Positions 18,831-27,964 are shown, counted from the first letter of the stretch. The stretch: DNA of 40,966 nt from Alphaproteobacteria bacterium (GCA_028868695.1 JAGWTZ010000027.1:1-40966), one strand, 5' to 3'. Numbers and translations: made by a program. The notes: generated by a model not told the origin, from the letters alone.

Positions 18831-20141
18831 ATGAAAAATTATCTGCGGGCAGCTTCCGGCAACGTGGCAATTTCCTTTGCGCTGGGTGGCGTCGTTCTGA
18901 TGGCGGGCGTTGGCGCCGCCATCGACATCAATGAGATGGAAAACAGCAAGGTCACGCTCAACGCAGCGGCCGATGCTGGCGTTCTGGCGGCCGTCAAGGA
19001 AGCTGATTTCCGCTTCACCAATGGCGACAACAACTGGGCTGTGACTGGCCGCAAGATGGGCGAACAGGTTTTTGCCAAGAACCTGCCTCCCAACATGCAG
19101 GATGCAAAGATCGCCATCAAGGTGGCGCGCAATGGCAACCAGTTCAGCGGTGACGCCACCTATGACTGGAACTACCAGCCCAAGCTCATGGGCATGTTCG
19201 GCATCAAGAACATGGACATCACCCGCGATGTCTCCGCCAGCGACAAGATCCAGAGCTATCTGGATGTACATTTGCTGATCGACGTTTCGCCTTCGATGGG
19301 CGTGGGCGCCACGGATGCCGACCAGACCACGCTGTTCAACGCCACAGGCTGCGCGTTGGCTTGCCACTACACCTACAACAACGGTGTCAGCAGCAACTAC
19401 ACCGCCGCCAGGGCGAGTGGGGCGACATTGCGCATCGACGTGGTGCGCCAGGCCACGCAACAATTGATCAAGGACATGCAGGCCCGCGCCACTGGTACCG
19501 ATCAGGTCCGGGTGTCGATTGACCTGTACAGCAACAGCATTATCCCACTTCTGGCGCCTACAACCGATCTCGCCGCCGCAGCCACCGCCGCCGGGCAGAT
19601 AGATCTCACCTCCGCGCTTGGTGAAAGCGGTACCGAGACCGAAGCCTCGCTTGCCCAGCTGGCGGCGAAGATCGGAACCAGCGGAACCGGCTATTCGGCC
19701 TCGAACCGGAAATCCTTTGTCGTGCTGATCAGTGACGGCACGCAGAACTCGGCGATCAGCGTTGGCCCGCTGGTCAATGGCAATCCTGCCATTGCCTATG
19801 ACTCTTCCTATGTCGTCAACTCGCCAAACTACACGTTCGACTCTTATGAAATCGTCTCCACCATCAAGGGCAGCGCCTGCGCGCCGTTGAAAGCCGCGGG
19901 CCACACCGTCCTCACCGGGCATGTAGACTATCTCATCCCGTCGGTTGCCAATGGCGGGGGTGATCCGCGCTTTGACTTCATCAGCAAGAATTTGCAGGGT
20001 GTCTCCAAGGCGCAGTTCCAGGTTTGCGCCTCAAGCCCAAAACTTGCCTACACTGCCCAGACGCCTGCTGACATCACTGTGATGTATCAGAACATCCTGG
20101 ATGCAATCCTCCCCGAGGCGGAAATCGCCCTGACGAAGTGA
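18831..20141 (+). CDS. TadG-like pilus-assembly protein with von Willebrand domain
   Basis: 436 residues from ATG 18831 (ATG 18819 possible). The N-terminus RAASGNVAISFALGGVVLMAGVGAAIDI is the TadE/TadG-type membrane anchor with the G-N-V-A-I-x-F-A-L pattern. A von Willebrand factor A domain follows from about residue 144, with a MIDAS motif D151-x-S153-x-S155 in LIDVSPSMG and a later SFVVLISDGTQN. TadG proteins help assemble Flp/Tad pili; similar proteins also occur outside tad loci. No tad genes are near, so this is an orphan. Converges with the aldolase-like gene; its stop codon is 4 bases from the other stop. Confidence 0.82.
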   Translation: MKNYLRAASGNVAISFALGGVVLMAGVGAAIDINEMENSKVTLNAAADAGVLAAVKEADFRFTNGDNNWAVTGRKMGEQVFAKNLPPNMQDAKIAIKVARNGNQFSGDATYDWNYQPKLMGMFGIKNMDITRDVSASDKIQSYLDVHLLIDVSPSMGVGATDADQTTLFNATGCALACHYTYNNGVSSNYTAARASGATLRIDVVRQATQQLIKDMQARATGTDQVRVSIDLYSNSIIPLLAPTTDLAAAATAAGQIDLTSALGESGTETEASLAQLAAKIGTSGTGYSASNRKSFVVLISDGTQNSAISVGPLVNGNPAIAYDSSYVVNSPNYTFDSYEIVSTIKGSACAPLKAAGHTVLTGHVDYLIPSVANGGGDPRFDFISKNLQGVSKAQFQVCASSPKLAYTAQTPADITVMYQNILDAILPEAEIALTK

Positions 20142-20150
20142 GGTCTCACT
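20137..20150. terminator. Short inverted repeat at convergent gene ends
   Basis: AGTGAG (20137-20142), GT, CTCACT (20145-20150). It overlaps the stop codons of both convergent genes. Six pairs with a 2-base loop and no T run: a weak candidate for a shared transcription end. Confidence 0.25.
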
Positions 20151-20916
20151 CCTTGCGGTAGGATTTGTCCTCTTCATCGAGAATGCGCTTCATCTCGGCG
20201 AAGTGGCTGTGGAATTGCAGGCGGTCGGCCTCCCATTCCTGCGCGGTCTTTTCGGCCACCGCATCGCTCATCACATGCAGGCGCTGGCCGGTGGAATAGG
20301 CCAGCACAAGGTTGCGGCAGGCGCGCTCAAGATAATAGGAAAGGTCAAAGGCCTCGGCCACCGTCTCCGCGCAAACGAGAATGCCATGGTTGCCCATCAT
20401 CATGATTTGCTTGTTGCCCAGCTTGCGGGCCAGCCGCTCGCCTTCCTCATCGGTGTTGGCCATGCCGCCGTAATCAAGGTCCACGGCGATGCGGTTGAAG
20501 AAGCGCGCGGTGTTCTGGTCAATGGGGCGGATTTCCGGGTCCGCCAATGAAGCAACCGCTGTGGCATAGGGCGGATGCAGGTGAATGATGCAGCGCGCCT
20601 GCGGCAGCAGCGCATGCAGCCGGCCATGGATGCTCCAGGCCGTGAGGTCCGGCGCGTCGGGCCGGTCCATCGTTGACTTGTCGGTGGAGTCGAGGTGCAG
20701 CAAGTCCTTGGCACGGATGCGCGCAAAGTGCATCCAGCGCGGATTCATCAGGAATTGGCGGCCATCCGGTGATGTGGCAAGGCTGAAATGGTTGGCCACG
20801 GCCTCATGCCAGTCATTTCTGGCGGCCAGCCTAAATGCTGCCGCAAGATCAACACGCAATTGCCATTCGGTGCTGTCACGAGAGGCCTTCACGGCCTTGC
20901 CCGGTTTTTTTGTCAT
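20146..20916 (-). CDS. Class II aldolase/adducin-family protein
   Basis: 256 residues from the - strand ATG at 20916 (MTKKPGKAVK), which has GGAG 6 bases upstream; the in-frame ATG at 20922 directly abuts that site. The fold's zinc ligands are visible: the HLH pair H112 and H114 in CIIHLHPPYATAV and H177 in GNHGILV; NHFSL at about 42-46 is the substrate loop. Family members cleave or epimerise sugar phosphates, but this longer, stand-alone type is often of unknown substrate. No sugar genes are adjacent, so the reaction is left open. Confidence 0.85.
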   Translation of the reverse strand: MTKKPGKAVKASRDSTEWQLRVDLAAAFRLAARNDWHEAVANHFSLATSPDGRQFLMNPRWMHFARIRAKDLLHLDSTDKSTMDRPDAPDLTAWSIHGRLHALLPQARCIIHLHPPYATAVASLADPEIRPIDQNTARFFNRIAVDLDYGGMANTDEEGERLARKLGNKQIMMMGNHGILVCAETVAEAFDLSYYLERACRNLVLAYSTGQRLHVMSDAVAEKTAQEWEADRLQFHSHFAEMKRILDEEDKSYRKE

Positions 20917-20990
20917 CGTCATCTCCACATCGCAGGAGGTGGATGCTATATCAAAGCGGGAGAGAGGCAAAGAAACTCTGGAGACGTTTG

Positions 20991-21431
20991 ATGAATAAAA
21001 CAGGATTGATGATTGCGGGGGCCCTGGGCCTTGCCGCCTTGTCGGGCGCCGCCTATTCGGCGGCCACCCCTGTCAACCCTTATGGCGACTGGACGCTGAG
21101 CGACGGCCGCCTCACCGTGAAGGTGGTTTCCTGCATGGGCAACCGCGTTTGCGCCAATGTGATCCGCCTGCAGGAGCCGAACAATGGCGACGGCACGCCG
21201 AAGCTGGATTTGAAGAACAAGAATCCCGCCCTGCGGTCGCGCCACCTGATCGGCATGCCGGTGATCGAAGGCATGGAGCCCACGGGCCCCAACACCTGGA
21301 AGGGCCAGATCTACTCTTCCGATGATGGCGATTTCTACCGTGCCTATGCGACGGTGAATGGCGATCATCTCAGCGTCAAGGGCTGCTGGTTCGTGATCTG
21401 CAAGGACCTGGAGTTCAACCGCGCAAAATGA
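20991..21431 (+). CDS. DUF2147 exported protein
   Basis: 146 residues from ATG 20991, with GGAG 7 bases upstream. Residues 1-24 (MNKTGLMIAGALGLAALSGA) are a signal peptide with a probable cut after YSA. The mature part matches DUF2147: GDWTLSDGRLTVKVVSCMGNRVCANVIRL and the end GCWFVICKDLEFNR, with two cysteine pairs that could form disulfides in the periplasm. Function unknown for the family; members are small beta-rich periplasmic proteins. The frame is open upstream to 20835, but that overlaps the divergent aldolase start. The stop overlaps the next ATG (ATGA). Confidence 0.85.
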   Translation: MNKTGLMIAGALGLAALSGAAYSAATPVNPYGDWTLSDGRLTVKVVSCMGNRVCANVIRLQEPNNGDGTPKLDLKNKNPALRSRHLIGMPVIEGMEPTGPNTWKGQIYSSDDGDFYRAYATVNGDHLSVKGCWFVICKDLEFNRAK

Positions 21432-22204
21432 GGCCGTTGCTGCGCAGCTTGTCGCTTGGGGTGATGCTGGCGCTTGCCGCCGGCGTTCCCGCCATGGCGG
21501 AAGACCCGGCCCTGGCTTCGCTGCCCTTCGCCAAGAAGCTGCAGCTCGCCAAGGCGGGGGATGTCGATGCGCGGCTTTCGGTGGCCGATGCCTATGAGAA
21601 TGGCGCGGGCGTCAAGGCCGATGCCGCCGAGGCTGCGAAGTGGTACCGCATGGTGGCGCTTTCCGGCAATCTTGATGCGCAGTTCCATCTCGCCAAGCTG
21701 GTGAGCAAGGGGGCGGCGGGCCTGAAGGCTGACAAGACTGCCGCGGCCAACCTGTTGCTCAACGCCGCCAAGAAAGGCCATGCGCCGTCACAAAACCTTT
21801 ATGGCCTGATGCTGCAGAATGGCGACGGCATCGCCAAGGATGAGAAGGCGGCCATTGACTGGTACCGCAAGGCCTCTGACCAGGGGCTGGCCGTGGCGCA
21901 AAACAATCTCGGCGTGATGATGCTCAAGGGCATCGGCACCGAGCGCAATCTCGATGAAGCCTTCAAGCTGTTCAACAAGGCCGCCGACGGCAAGGATGGC
22001 TGGGCCATGAACAACCTCGGCGGCATGTATGAAATGGGCTGGGGCACGGCCAAGGACGTTGAGAAGGCCAAGACCTATTACAAGCAGGCGGCCGATCTTG
22101 GCATCGACGTGGCCAAGAAGAACCTGGAGCGCCTGGGCGGCGGCCCCGCACCGGCTGATGCCGGGGCAGGGCAGCCTGCACCCGCGGCGGCGCCCGCGCA
22201 ATAA
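21428..22204 (+). CDS. Sel1-repeat (tetratricopeptide-like) exported protein
   Basis: 258 residues. A signal peptide covers about residues 1-24 (ending AMAEDP). About five Sel1-like repeats of 36 residues follow, e.g. DARLSVADAYENGAGVKADAAEAAKWYR, QNLYGLMLQNGDGIAKDEKAAIDWYRKA and MNNLGGMYEMGWGTAKDVEKAKTYYKQAAD. Such repeats are protein-binding scaffolds, often envelope-associated. A Pro/Ala tail ends the protein. Overlaps the DUF2147 gene by 4 bases, so the two are probably co-translated; rlpA follows 85 bases later. Confidence 0.88.
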   Translation: MRPLLRSLSLGVMLALAAGVPAMAEDPALASLPFAKKLQLAKAGDVDARLSVADAYENGAGVKADAAEAAKWYRMVALSGNLDAQFHLAKLVSKGAAGLKADKTAAANLLLNAAKKGHAPSQNLYGLMLQNGDGIAKDEKAAIDWYRKASDQGLAVAQNNLGVMMLKGIGTERNLDEAFKLFNKAADGKDGWAMNNLGGMYEMGWGTAKDVEKAKTYYKQAADLGIDVAKKNLERLGGGPAPADAGAGQPAPAAAPAQ

Positions 22205-22243
22205 TCAAGTCACCATTCATTAACCACGCTGCTTGACCCAACT

Positions 22244-22272
22244 TTTACCGAACAGGCGCAAGCTTTGGTAAA
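22244..22272. promoter_or_regulatory. Inverted repeat in the rlpA upstream region
   Basis: TTTACC (22244-22249) and GGTAAA (22267-22272) are inverted copies 17 bases apart, just before the rlpA start. TTGACC at 22233-22238 could be a -35 element but no convincing -10 is found at the correct spacing. A weak regulatory candidate. Confidence 0.25.
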
Positions 22273-22289
22273 TTTGTCTGGAGTTTGCC

Positions 22290-23309
22290 ATGCGTGCCCT
22301 CATGCGTGTTGCCCATGTGAAAAAGATGGCTGTGTTGCTGGCTGGCCTGGTTTTGGCTGGCTGTTCAAGCCACAGCGCCACGCACCGCTCGCATCACGGC
22401 TTTGCCAGCGCGGCCACCGATCCCTTCGCGGGCAAGGGCAGCCCCATCTACAAGGGCGCCCAGATTCCGTTTGGCGGCGGTGAATACCAGGTGGGCAATG
22501 CCTATCAGGTGGCTGGCCGGTGGTACACGCCGCGCGAACAGCCCGGCTATGACAAGACGGGCGTGGCCTCATGGTATGGCGAGGCCTTCCACCGCCGCAA
22601 GACATCCAATGGCGAATGGTTCGACATGAACACGCTGACGGCCGCACACGCCACGCTGCCGCTGCCGTCCTATGCGCTGGTCACCAATCTCGACAACAAC
22701 AGGCAGGTTGTCGTGCGCATCAATGACCGCGGGCCGTTCGTGGGCTCGCGCGTCATCGACCTTTCCAAGCGCGCCGCCGATGAGCTGGGCTACCGCGCGC
22801 GCGGCAAGGCGCATGTGCGCGTCAAGCTTATTGGCCCGGCCCCCAGCGATGATTCCATGGCCCACATGCTGGCGATGAATGACGCCATGCACCGCGGCGC
22901 CTCGATGAACCAGCTGGTGGCGATGTCGAATGACGTGAACGCCGCCGCGCCGGCCACCGCTGTGGCCGCGGCCCAGCCCAAGGCGCTGCCTTTCGCCAAG
23001 GCGGCCCCGCAGGCGCAAGTGCAGCAGGCGCAATACACGCCGCCAGCCCCCGCCCAGATGGCCTATATCGTGCGGGTGGGCGTCTATCATGACCTTGGCA
23101 ACGCCAGCACGGCCTATCAGCAGCTGCAAAGCTTTGGCCCAACCCGCATCGTGAAAGCCGTGGGCGCCAACGGGCCGCTATACCGTGTTGAAATGGGGCC
23201 GCTGGACAATCAGGCCGATGGTGAGGCGGCGCTGAACACGGCGCTGGGCGAGGGCTTTGAAGGTGCGCGCCTCGTCACCACCGAGCCGCTGCAGATTTCC
23301 ATGAAGTAA
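22290..23309 (+). CDS. rlpA: RlpA-like septal lipoprotein (DPBB and SPOR domains)
   Basis: 339 residues from ATG 22290 with GGAG upstream. A lipoprotein signal ends at the lipobox LAGC (cysteine 25). The double-psi beta-barrel runs from about 90 to 190 and contains VASWYGEAFHRRKTSNGEWFD and the catalytic-type VVRINDRGPFVGSRVIDLS. A Pro/Ala/Gln linker leads to a SPOR domain (about 255-335: AYIVRVGVYHDLGNASTAYQ, YRVEMGPL), which binds denuded glycan strands at the septum. RlpA is a lytic transglycosylase in Pseudomonas; activity here is inferred from domains. Confidence 0.9.
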   Translation: MRALMRVAHVKKMAVLLAGLVLAGCSSHSATHRSHHGFASAATDPFAGKGSPIYKGAQIPFGGGEYQVGNAYQVAGRWYTPREQPGYDKTGVASWYGEAFHRRKTSNGEWFDMNTLTAAHATLPLPSYALVTNLDNNRQVVVRINDRGPFVGSRVIDLSKRAADELGYRARGKAHVRVKLIGPAPSDDSMAHMLAMNDAMHRGASMNQLVAMSNDVNAAAPATAVAAAQPKALPFAKAAPQAQVQQAQYTPPAPAQMAYIVRVGVYHDLGNASTAYQQLQSFGPTRIVKAVGANGPLYRVEMGPLDNQADGEAALNTALGEGFEGARLVTTEPLQISMK

Positions 23310-23355
23310 AGTTACTGTGTTTGCCTCGCCTGGGGCTGGCGGGCTATGAGCGGGC

Positions 23356-24147
23356 ATGACCCGCCTTCTGTTGCTGCTTGCCGTTTTCATCACTTTCGCC
23401 GCGCCGGCGCGCGCCGAGCTGTTCCTTGAGAACATGACATGGACCGAGCTGCGCGATGCCATCGCCGCAGGCAAGGACACGGTGCTGGTGCCCATTGGCG
23501 GCACCGAGCAGAGCGGCCCGCATCTGGCGCTGGGCAAGCACAATGCGCGCGTGGCGGTGCTCTCCGGCCTGATTGCCGAAAAGCTGGGCCGCGCCCTGGT
23601 GGCCCCGGTGATGGCCTATGTGCCTGAAGGCAACATCGACCCGCCCACCCAGCACATGAAATTCCCCGGCACGCTCAGCCTCACTGACGCCACCTTCATC
23701 CAGGTTCTCGAACAGGCGGGGCGCAGCCTGCGCCATGCCGGCTTTGCCCATGTGGTCTTCCTGGGCGATCATGGCGGCTATCAGAAAGACCTGACCATTG
23801 CCGCCGCGGCGCTGAACAAGGAATGGGCGGGCAAGGGGCAGGCGCTGGGCCTCACCGAATATTATGCGCTGGCGCAAGGGCCCTATGTGGATGCGCTGCA
23901 TGCGGCGGGCTATGCGGATAATGAGATCGGCACCCATGCCGCATTGGCCGATACATCGCTCGAACTGGCAACCGTTCCCGCCATGGTGCGGCAGGCCAAG
24001 CTGGCAGACCCGGCGGCCGCCAATCCTGCCAATGGTGTTTATGGCGGCTCCCCGGCGCGCGCCAATGCCGCAGTGGGGCAGAAGGGTGTTGACCTCATTG
24101 TTGCGGGCACGGTAACCGCCATTACCCAGGCCCTTGCGGCCAAATAG
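23356..24147 (+). CDS. Exported creatininase-family protein with altered metal site
   Basis: 263 residues with a signal peptide (residues 1-20, cut after ARA). The creatininase fold is shown by VLVPIGGTEQSGPHLALGK (residues 44-61) and VFLGDHGGYQ (134-143). Creatininase itself uses an EQHGPH...TD pattern for its metal pair; here the motif reads E51-Q-S-G-P-H56 and the aspartate position is occupied by HN (62-63), so the classical site is not intact, while D138-H139-GG remains. Export, with this motif, suggests a distinct periplasmic amidohydrolase group. Followed after 15 bases by a beta-propeller protein. Confidence 0.82.
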   Translation: MTRLLLLLAVFITFAAPARAELFLENMTWTELRDAIAAGKDTVLVPIGGTEQSGPHLALGKHNARVAVLSGLIAEKLGRALVAPVMAYVPEGNIDPPTQHMKFPGTLSLTDATFIQVLEQAGRSLRHAGFAHVVFLGDHGGYQKDLTIAAAALNKEWAGKGQALGLTEYYALAQGPYVDALHAAGYADNEIGTHAALADTSLELATVPAMVRQAKLADPAAANPANGVYGGSPARANAAVGQKGVDLIVAGTVTAITQALAAK

Positions 24148-24162
24148 GCAGGCGTTTGAAGC

Positions 24163-25578
24163 ATGAAATTTGTGGCAGCCATAGGTGTTTCTCTTGTTGC
24201 GGCGATGGGCGGGGCCAATGACGCCACCGCGCCGGACCGCAGCAACTGCCTGGGCCGCGAAGGCCTGGCCAGCCCGGCAATCGTGGGGGTGACGCCCGCC
24301 AGCTTTGTGGTGGCCGAAGGTGACACGCAAAACCCCGCCGCTGTCGCGCCTGCCGATGCGCCAGCAGCCGCAGCCCCGGCAGATGCAAACGCGCCTGCGC
24401 CAGCCCCGCAGCCCGCCGTGGAAGCGCCGGTTCCCGCCACCATCGAGGGCCAGGCGCCGGCTGCAGCGCCGGCCCCTGCCGATGCGCCGCCCGTCAATGT
24501 CTATGCCGAAACCGGCTCCGGCAAGATTGCCGCCGTTGCCGCCAATTGGCCGGTGCGCGTCTATGTGCCCAACCACACATCGGGCACCATCACGGTGATT
24601 GACCCCGCCACCAAGAAGATCGTGGATAGTTTCCGCGTGGGCATCGGGCCGCAGCATGTGGTGCCGTCCTTTGATCTCAAGACACTGTGGGTGAACAACA
24701 CCGCCGATGGCACCACCAAGGGCACGGTGACGCCGCTGGACCCCGCCACCGGCAAGCCCGGCACAGCGATCCCGGTGGATGACCCCTACAACATGTATTC
24801 AATGCCCGACGGTTCCGCGGCCATCATCGTGGTGGAGGCCCACCGGCGGCTGGATCTGCGCGATTCGCAAACACTGGCGCTCAAGTCCTCGATCCCCACG
24901 CCCTCCTGCGAAGGCATCAATCACGCCGACTTTACGGCAGACATGAAATTCATGGTGCTCACCTGTGAGTTCGGCGGCGTGCAATCGGGCCTGCATGGCC
25001 AGGTGGCCAAGACCAAGAATGCCGGGCCAAGCCTGATCCGCGTGGATCTCGCCGCCGGCAAGGTGGTGGATGAATTGACCTTCTCCAAGCCCGGCATGCC
25101 GCAGGATGTGCGCCTCTCGGCCGATGGCAAGACCTTCTTTGTCACCGACATGATCAATGATGGCGTGTTCCTGGTGGATGCCGAAAGCTTCAAGGAAACC
25201 GGCTTCATCCACACCGGCAAGGGGGCGCATGGCCTCAATGTCTCGCGCGATGGCAAATATCTCTATGTGGCCAACCGCGGCTCCAACCGCATGCCGGACA
25301 GGGCCGGCGGGGCAGGCAGCGTCTCGGTCATCAATTTTGAGACACGCGCCGTGGAACACACCTGGATGATCCCCGGCGGCGGCTCGCCGGACATGGGCAA
25401 TGTCTCCGCCGATGGCAAGGAGCTGTGGCTCTCCGGCCGCTTCGACGGGCAGGTCTATGTGATCGACACCACCAGCGGCGCCGTCACCAAGATCAATGTG
25501 GGCATCGAGCCGCATGGCCTGACGCTTTGGCCGCAACCCGGCCGCTTCTCACTCGGCCACACCGGCAACATGCGCTAG
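24163..25578 (+). CDS. YncE/YVTN-type beta-propeller protein
   Basis: 471 residues. A hydrophobic start (MKFVAAIGVSLVAAMGGA) is probably a signal peptide; residues about 50-120 are an Ala/Pro-rich linker. From about 128 on there are repeated propeller blades of the YVTN type: VRVYVPNHTSGTITVIDPATKKIVDSF, DGKYLYVANRGSNR, and ELWLSGRFDGQVYVIDTTSGAVTKI. Such proteins are periplasmic or surface binding scaffolds; no enzyme motif is seen. Blade sequences include PQHVVPSFD and MPQDVRLSADG. 15 bases behind the creatininase-like gene, so probably one operon. Confidence 0.87.
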   Translation: MKFVAAIGVSLVAAMGGANDATAPDRSNCLGREGLASPAIVGVTPASFVVAEGDTQNPAAVAPADAPAAAAPADANAPAPAPQPAVEAPVPATIEGQAPAAAPAPADAPPVNVYAETGSGKIAAVAANWPVRVYVPNHTSGTITVIDPATKKIVDSFRVGIGPQHVVPSFDLKTLWVNNTADGTTKGTVTPLDPATGKPGTAIPVDDPYNMYSMPDGSAAIIVVEAHRRLDLRDSQTLALKSSIPTPSCEGINHADFTADMKFMVLTCEFGGVQSGLHGQVAKTKNAGPSLIRVDLAAGKVVDELTFSKPGMPQDVRLSADGKTFFVTDMINDGVFLVDAESFKETGFIHTGKGAHGLNVSRDGKYLYVANRGSNRMPDRAGGAGSVSVINFETRAVEHTWMIPGGGSPDMGNVSADGKELWLSGRFDGQVYVIDTTSGAVTKINVGIEPHGLTLWPQPGRFSLGHTGNMR

Positions 25579-25718
25579 GGCGCAAGGCCGCTCATTTGCC
25601 GCAGAAACTGCAACCGCTTGTCCTGCTCCCGGACGGCGAGCTGCCGCGCAAGCGGCTGAGGGGCGATGGTTTCAGCATCCCAACTGCCACCCTCATCTCC
25701 CCACCGGCGCGTGCCGCG

Positions 25719-25745
25719 CCACCTCCCCCTCAGGGGAGGAGGTGG
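25719..25745. repeat. REP-like palindrome with 8-bp arms
   Basis: CCACCTCC (25719-25726) and GGAGGTGG (25738-25745) are exact complements, with CCCCT/AGGGG pairing also possible inside. This CCACCTCCCC...GGGGAGGTGG form is a common dispersed intergenic palindrome in alphaproteobacteria. It lies 140 bases after the propeller gene and directly before the promoter-like sequence of the structured segment; no T run follows. Confidence 0.5.
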
Positions 25746-25757
25746 ACGGGAGCAGAT

Positions 25758-25788
25758 TTGACTTGCTTTTATTCCTAACATGTGCTAG
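25758..25788 (+). promoter_or_regulatory. Candidate promoter of the structured RNA segment
   Basis: TTGACT (25758-25763) followed by TGC, and TGCTAG (25783-25788), spaced by 19 bases; a TG two bases before TGCTAG gives an extended -10 look. The spacing is long for sigma-70, but TTGACTTGC is a strong -35 region. Transcription would start close to 25795, exactly where the self-complementary sequence begins. Confidence 0.45.
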
Positions 25789-26204
25789 CTGCCTTCCGCT
25801 CCCTTTCACTGGGGTCCGGTTCATGACGGTGAACCCGGATGCAAGGGGGCGGCAGGCCTGCTGGCAGCGCAGACGTAGCGCACCGCCACCGGGAGCCAGG
25901 TTGAACTTCCTCGGGCACTAAGACCCGGGCTGCTATGGCAAGGCCTCTGGTGTCCCCCATCAGGCTTCCTCCGTGTAGGAAGTGAGATGGATCACCTCGG
26001 GTGGAGGGAATCTCCCATCAAGATGGGAGAAACCCGGGGAAACCCAAGACCCATAGGGGCGGACTGACAGTTCACCTGATGCTCAATTCCTGCCGGCGCG
26101 TGGGGCAACCCAACGCATCAGTAATGCGACTTTAAACACAGTCGCACCCGCGTGAGTTACCCCACGCGTCTCCCTTCTACCTTCTGCCCCGTACGCCACG
26201 GGGC
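25789..26204 (+). ncRNA. Candidate structured noncoding RNA of unknown family
   Basis: About 415 bases with no convincing reading frame but dense complementarity. Stems seen: CTGCC/GGCAG (25789-25793 with 25851-25855) enclosing CCCTT/AAGGG (25801-25805, 25843-25847) and TCCGGTTC/GAACCCGGA (25815-25822, 25831-25839); CTGGTG/CATCAG (25947-25952, 25958-25963); CTTCCT/AGGAAG (25965-25970, 25977-25982); CTCCCATC/GATGGGAG (26012-26019, 26022-26029); TGCGACT/AGTCGCA (26125-26131, 26140-26146); CGCGTG/CACGCG (26149-26154, 26163-26168); GCCCCGT/ACGGGGC (26186-26192, 26198-26204). A promoter-like sequence precedes it. I find no RNase P core, tmRNA tag or TPsiC arm, SRP tetraloop region, 6S pattern or common riboswitch core. 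Ends are approximate and the strand is inferred from the promoter. Confidence 0.5.
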
Positions 26205-26262
26205 AACCAAGGGAAGAGCCATGACCAAATCCAACCCACCCACCTCCGTCATCCCCCTAACT

Positions 26263-26402
26263 CCGTCACCCCTGCGAAGGCAGGGGCCCAGCTAGGCCGC
26301 ACACTCCGCATGCCGCCCAAGCGGGATTCCGGCTCGCAGACTTCGCCACGATTGCCTTGCAATCGCGGCCGGGCTTCGCCCGGTCCTTGGCCGGAATGAC
26401 GG
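26263..26402. repeat. Palindromic intergenic repeat element with CCGTCA/TGACGG ends
   Basis: A 140-bp unit bounded by inverted CCGTCA (26263-26268) and TGACGG (26397-26402). Inside are three perfect small stems: CCCCTGC-GAAG-GCAGGGG (26269-26286), CGATTGC-CTT-GCAATCG (26349-26365) and CCGGGC-TTC-GCCCGG (26369-26383). The outer CGTCACCCC...CCGGAATGACG form is that of dispersed REP/MITE-like elements common between genes of alphaproteobacteria. No open frame of its own. A second CCGTCA lies at 26246-26251. Confidence 0.6.
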
Positions 26403-26565
26403 CGGTACGGTGCGGAGCCCGGTGGCGGCGGGCGAGTTGGGGCGCGTGGCCGGAATGACGGCTGGATAGGGTGAGGCCGGGTGATGACGGTCGAGTGGGG
26501 CGCATTCCGGAATGACGGCGGGAGAGGGTGGGGCCGGGTGAGGATCGGCGAGTTGCGGTGCTTGG
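26391..26565. repeat. Three tandem imperfect repeats of 57-59 bp
   Basis: Copies at 26391-26449, 26450-26506 and 26507-26565. Each begins CCGGAATGACGGC and contains a GGCCGGGTG-like middle and a (G)CGAGTTG/TCGAGTG stretch near its end; they differ at many other positions, so the duplication is not recent. The first copy begins inside the end of the palindromic element, suggesting that the element's right end was amplified. Confidence 0.6.
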
Positions 26566-26611
26566 CCGGTCCGCAACCCAGCAAGCCCGAGGCAGATCAA
26601 ACATTTGATGA

Positions 26612-27964
<1,353 letters not shown>

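Noticed and set aside
20835-20990. N-terminal extension of the DUF2147 protein
   Set aside because: It would remove the signal peptide from the N-terminus and overlap the divergent aldolase gene; ATG 20991 has its own ribosome binding site. The AGGAGG at 20934-20939 followed by an in-frame ATG at 20943 is noted but less likely.
25789-26204. RNase P RNA, tmRNA (including two-piece), SRP RNA, 6S RNA or a cobalamin/FMN/TPP/glycine riboswitch
   Set aside because: The required cores were searched on both strands by eye (GAGGAAAGTCC and ACAGA for RNase P; an AANDN-type tag and TTCGA arm for tmRNA; GGAAGGAAGCA for SRP; GCCACTG, GACCGGCGGT, CTGAGA for riboswitches) and not found. A short likeness to E. 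coli tmRNA (AAACCCAAG...GGGGCGG near 26040-26062) is too weak.
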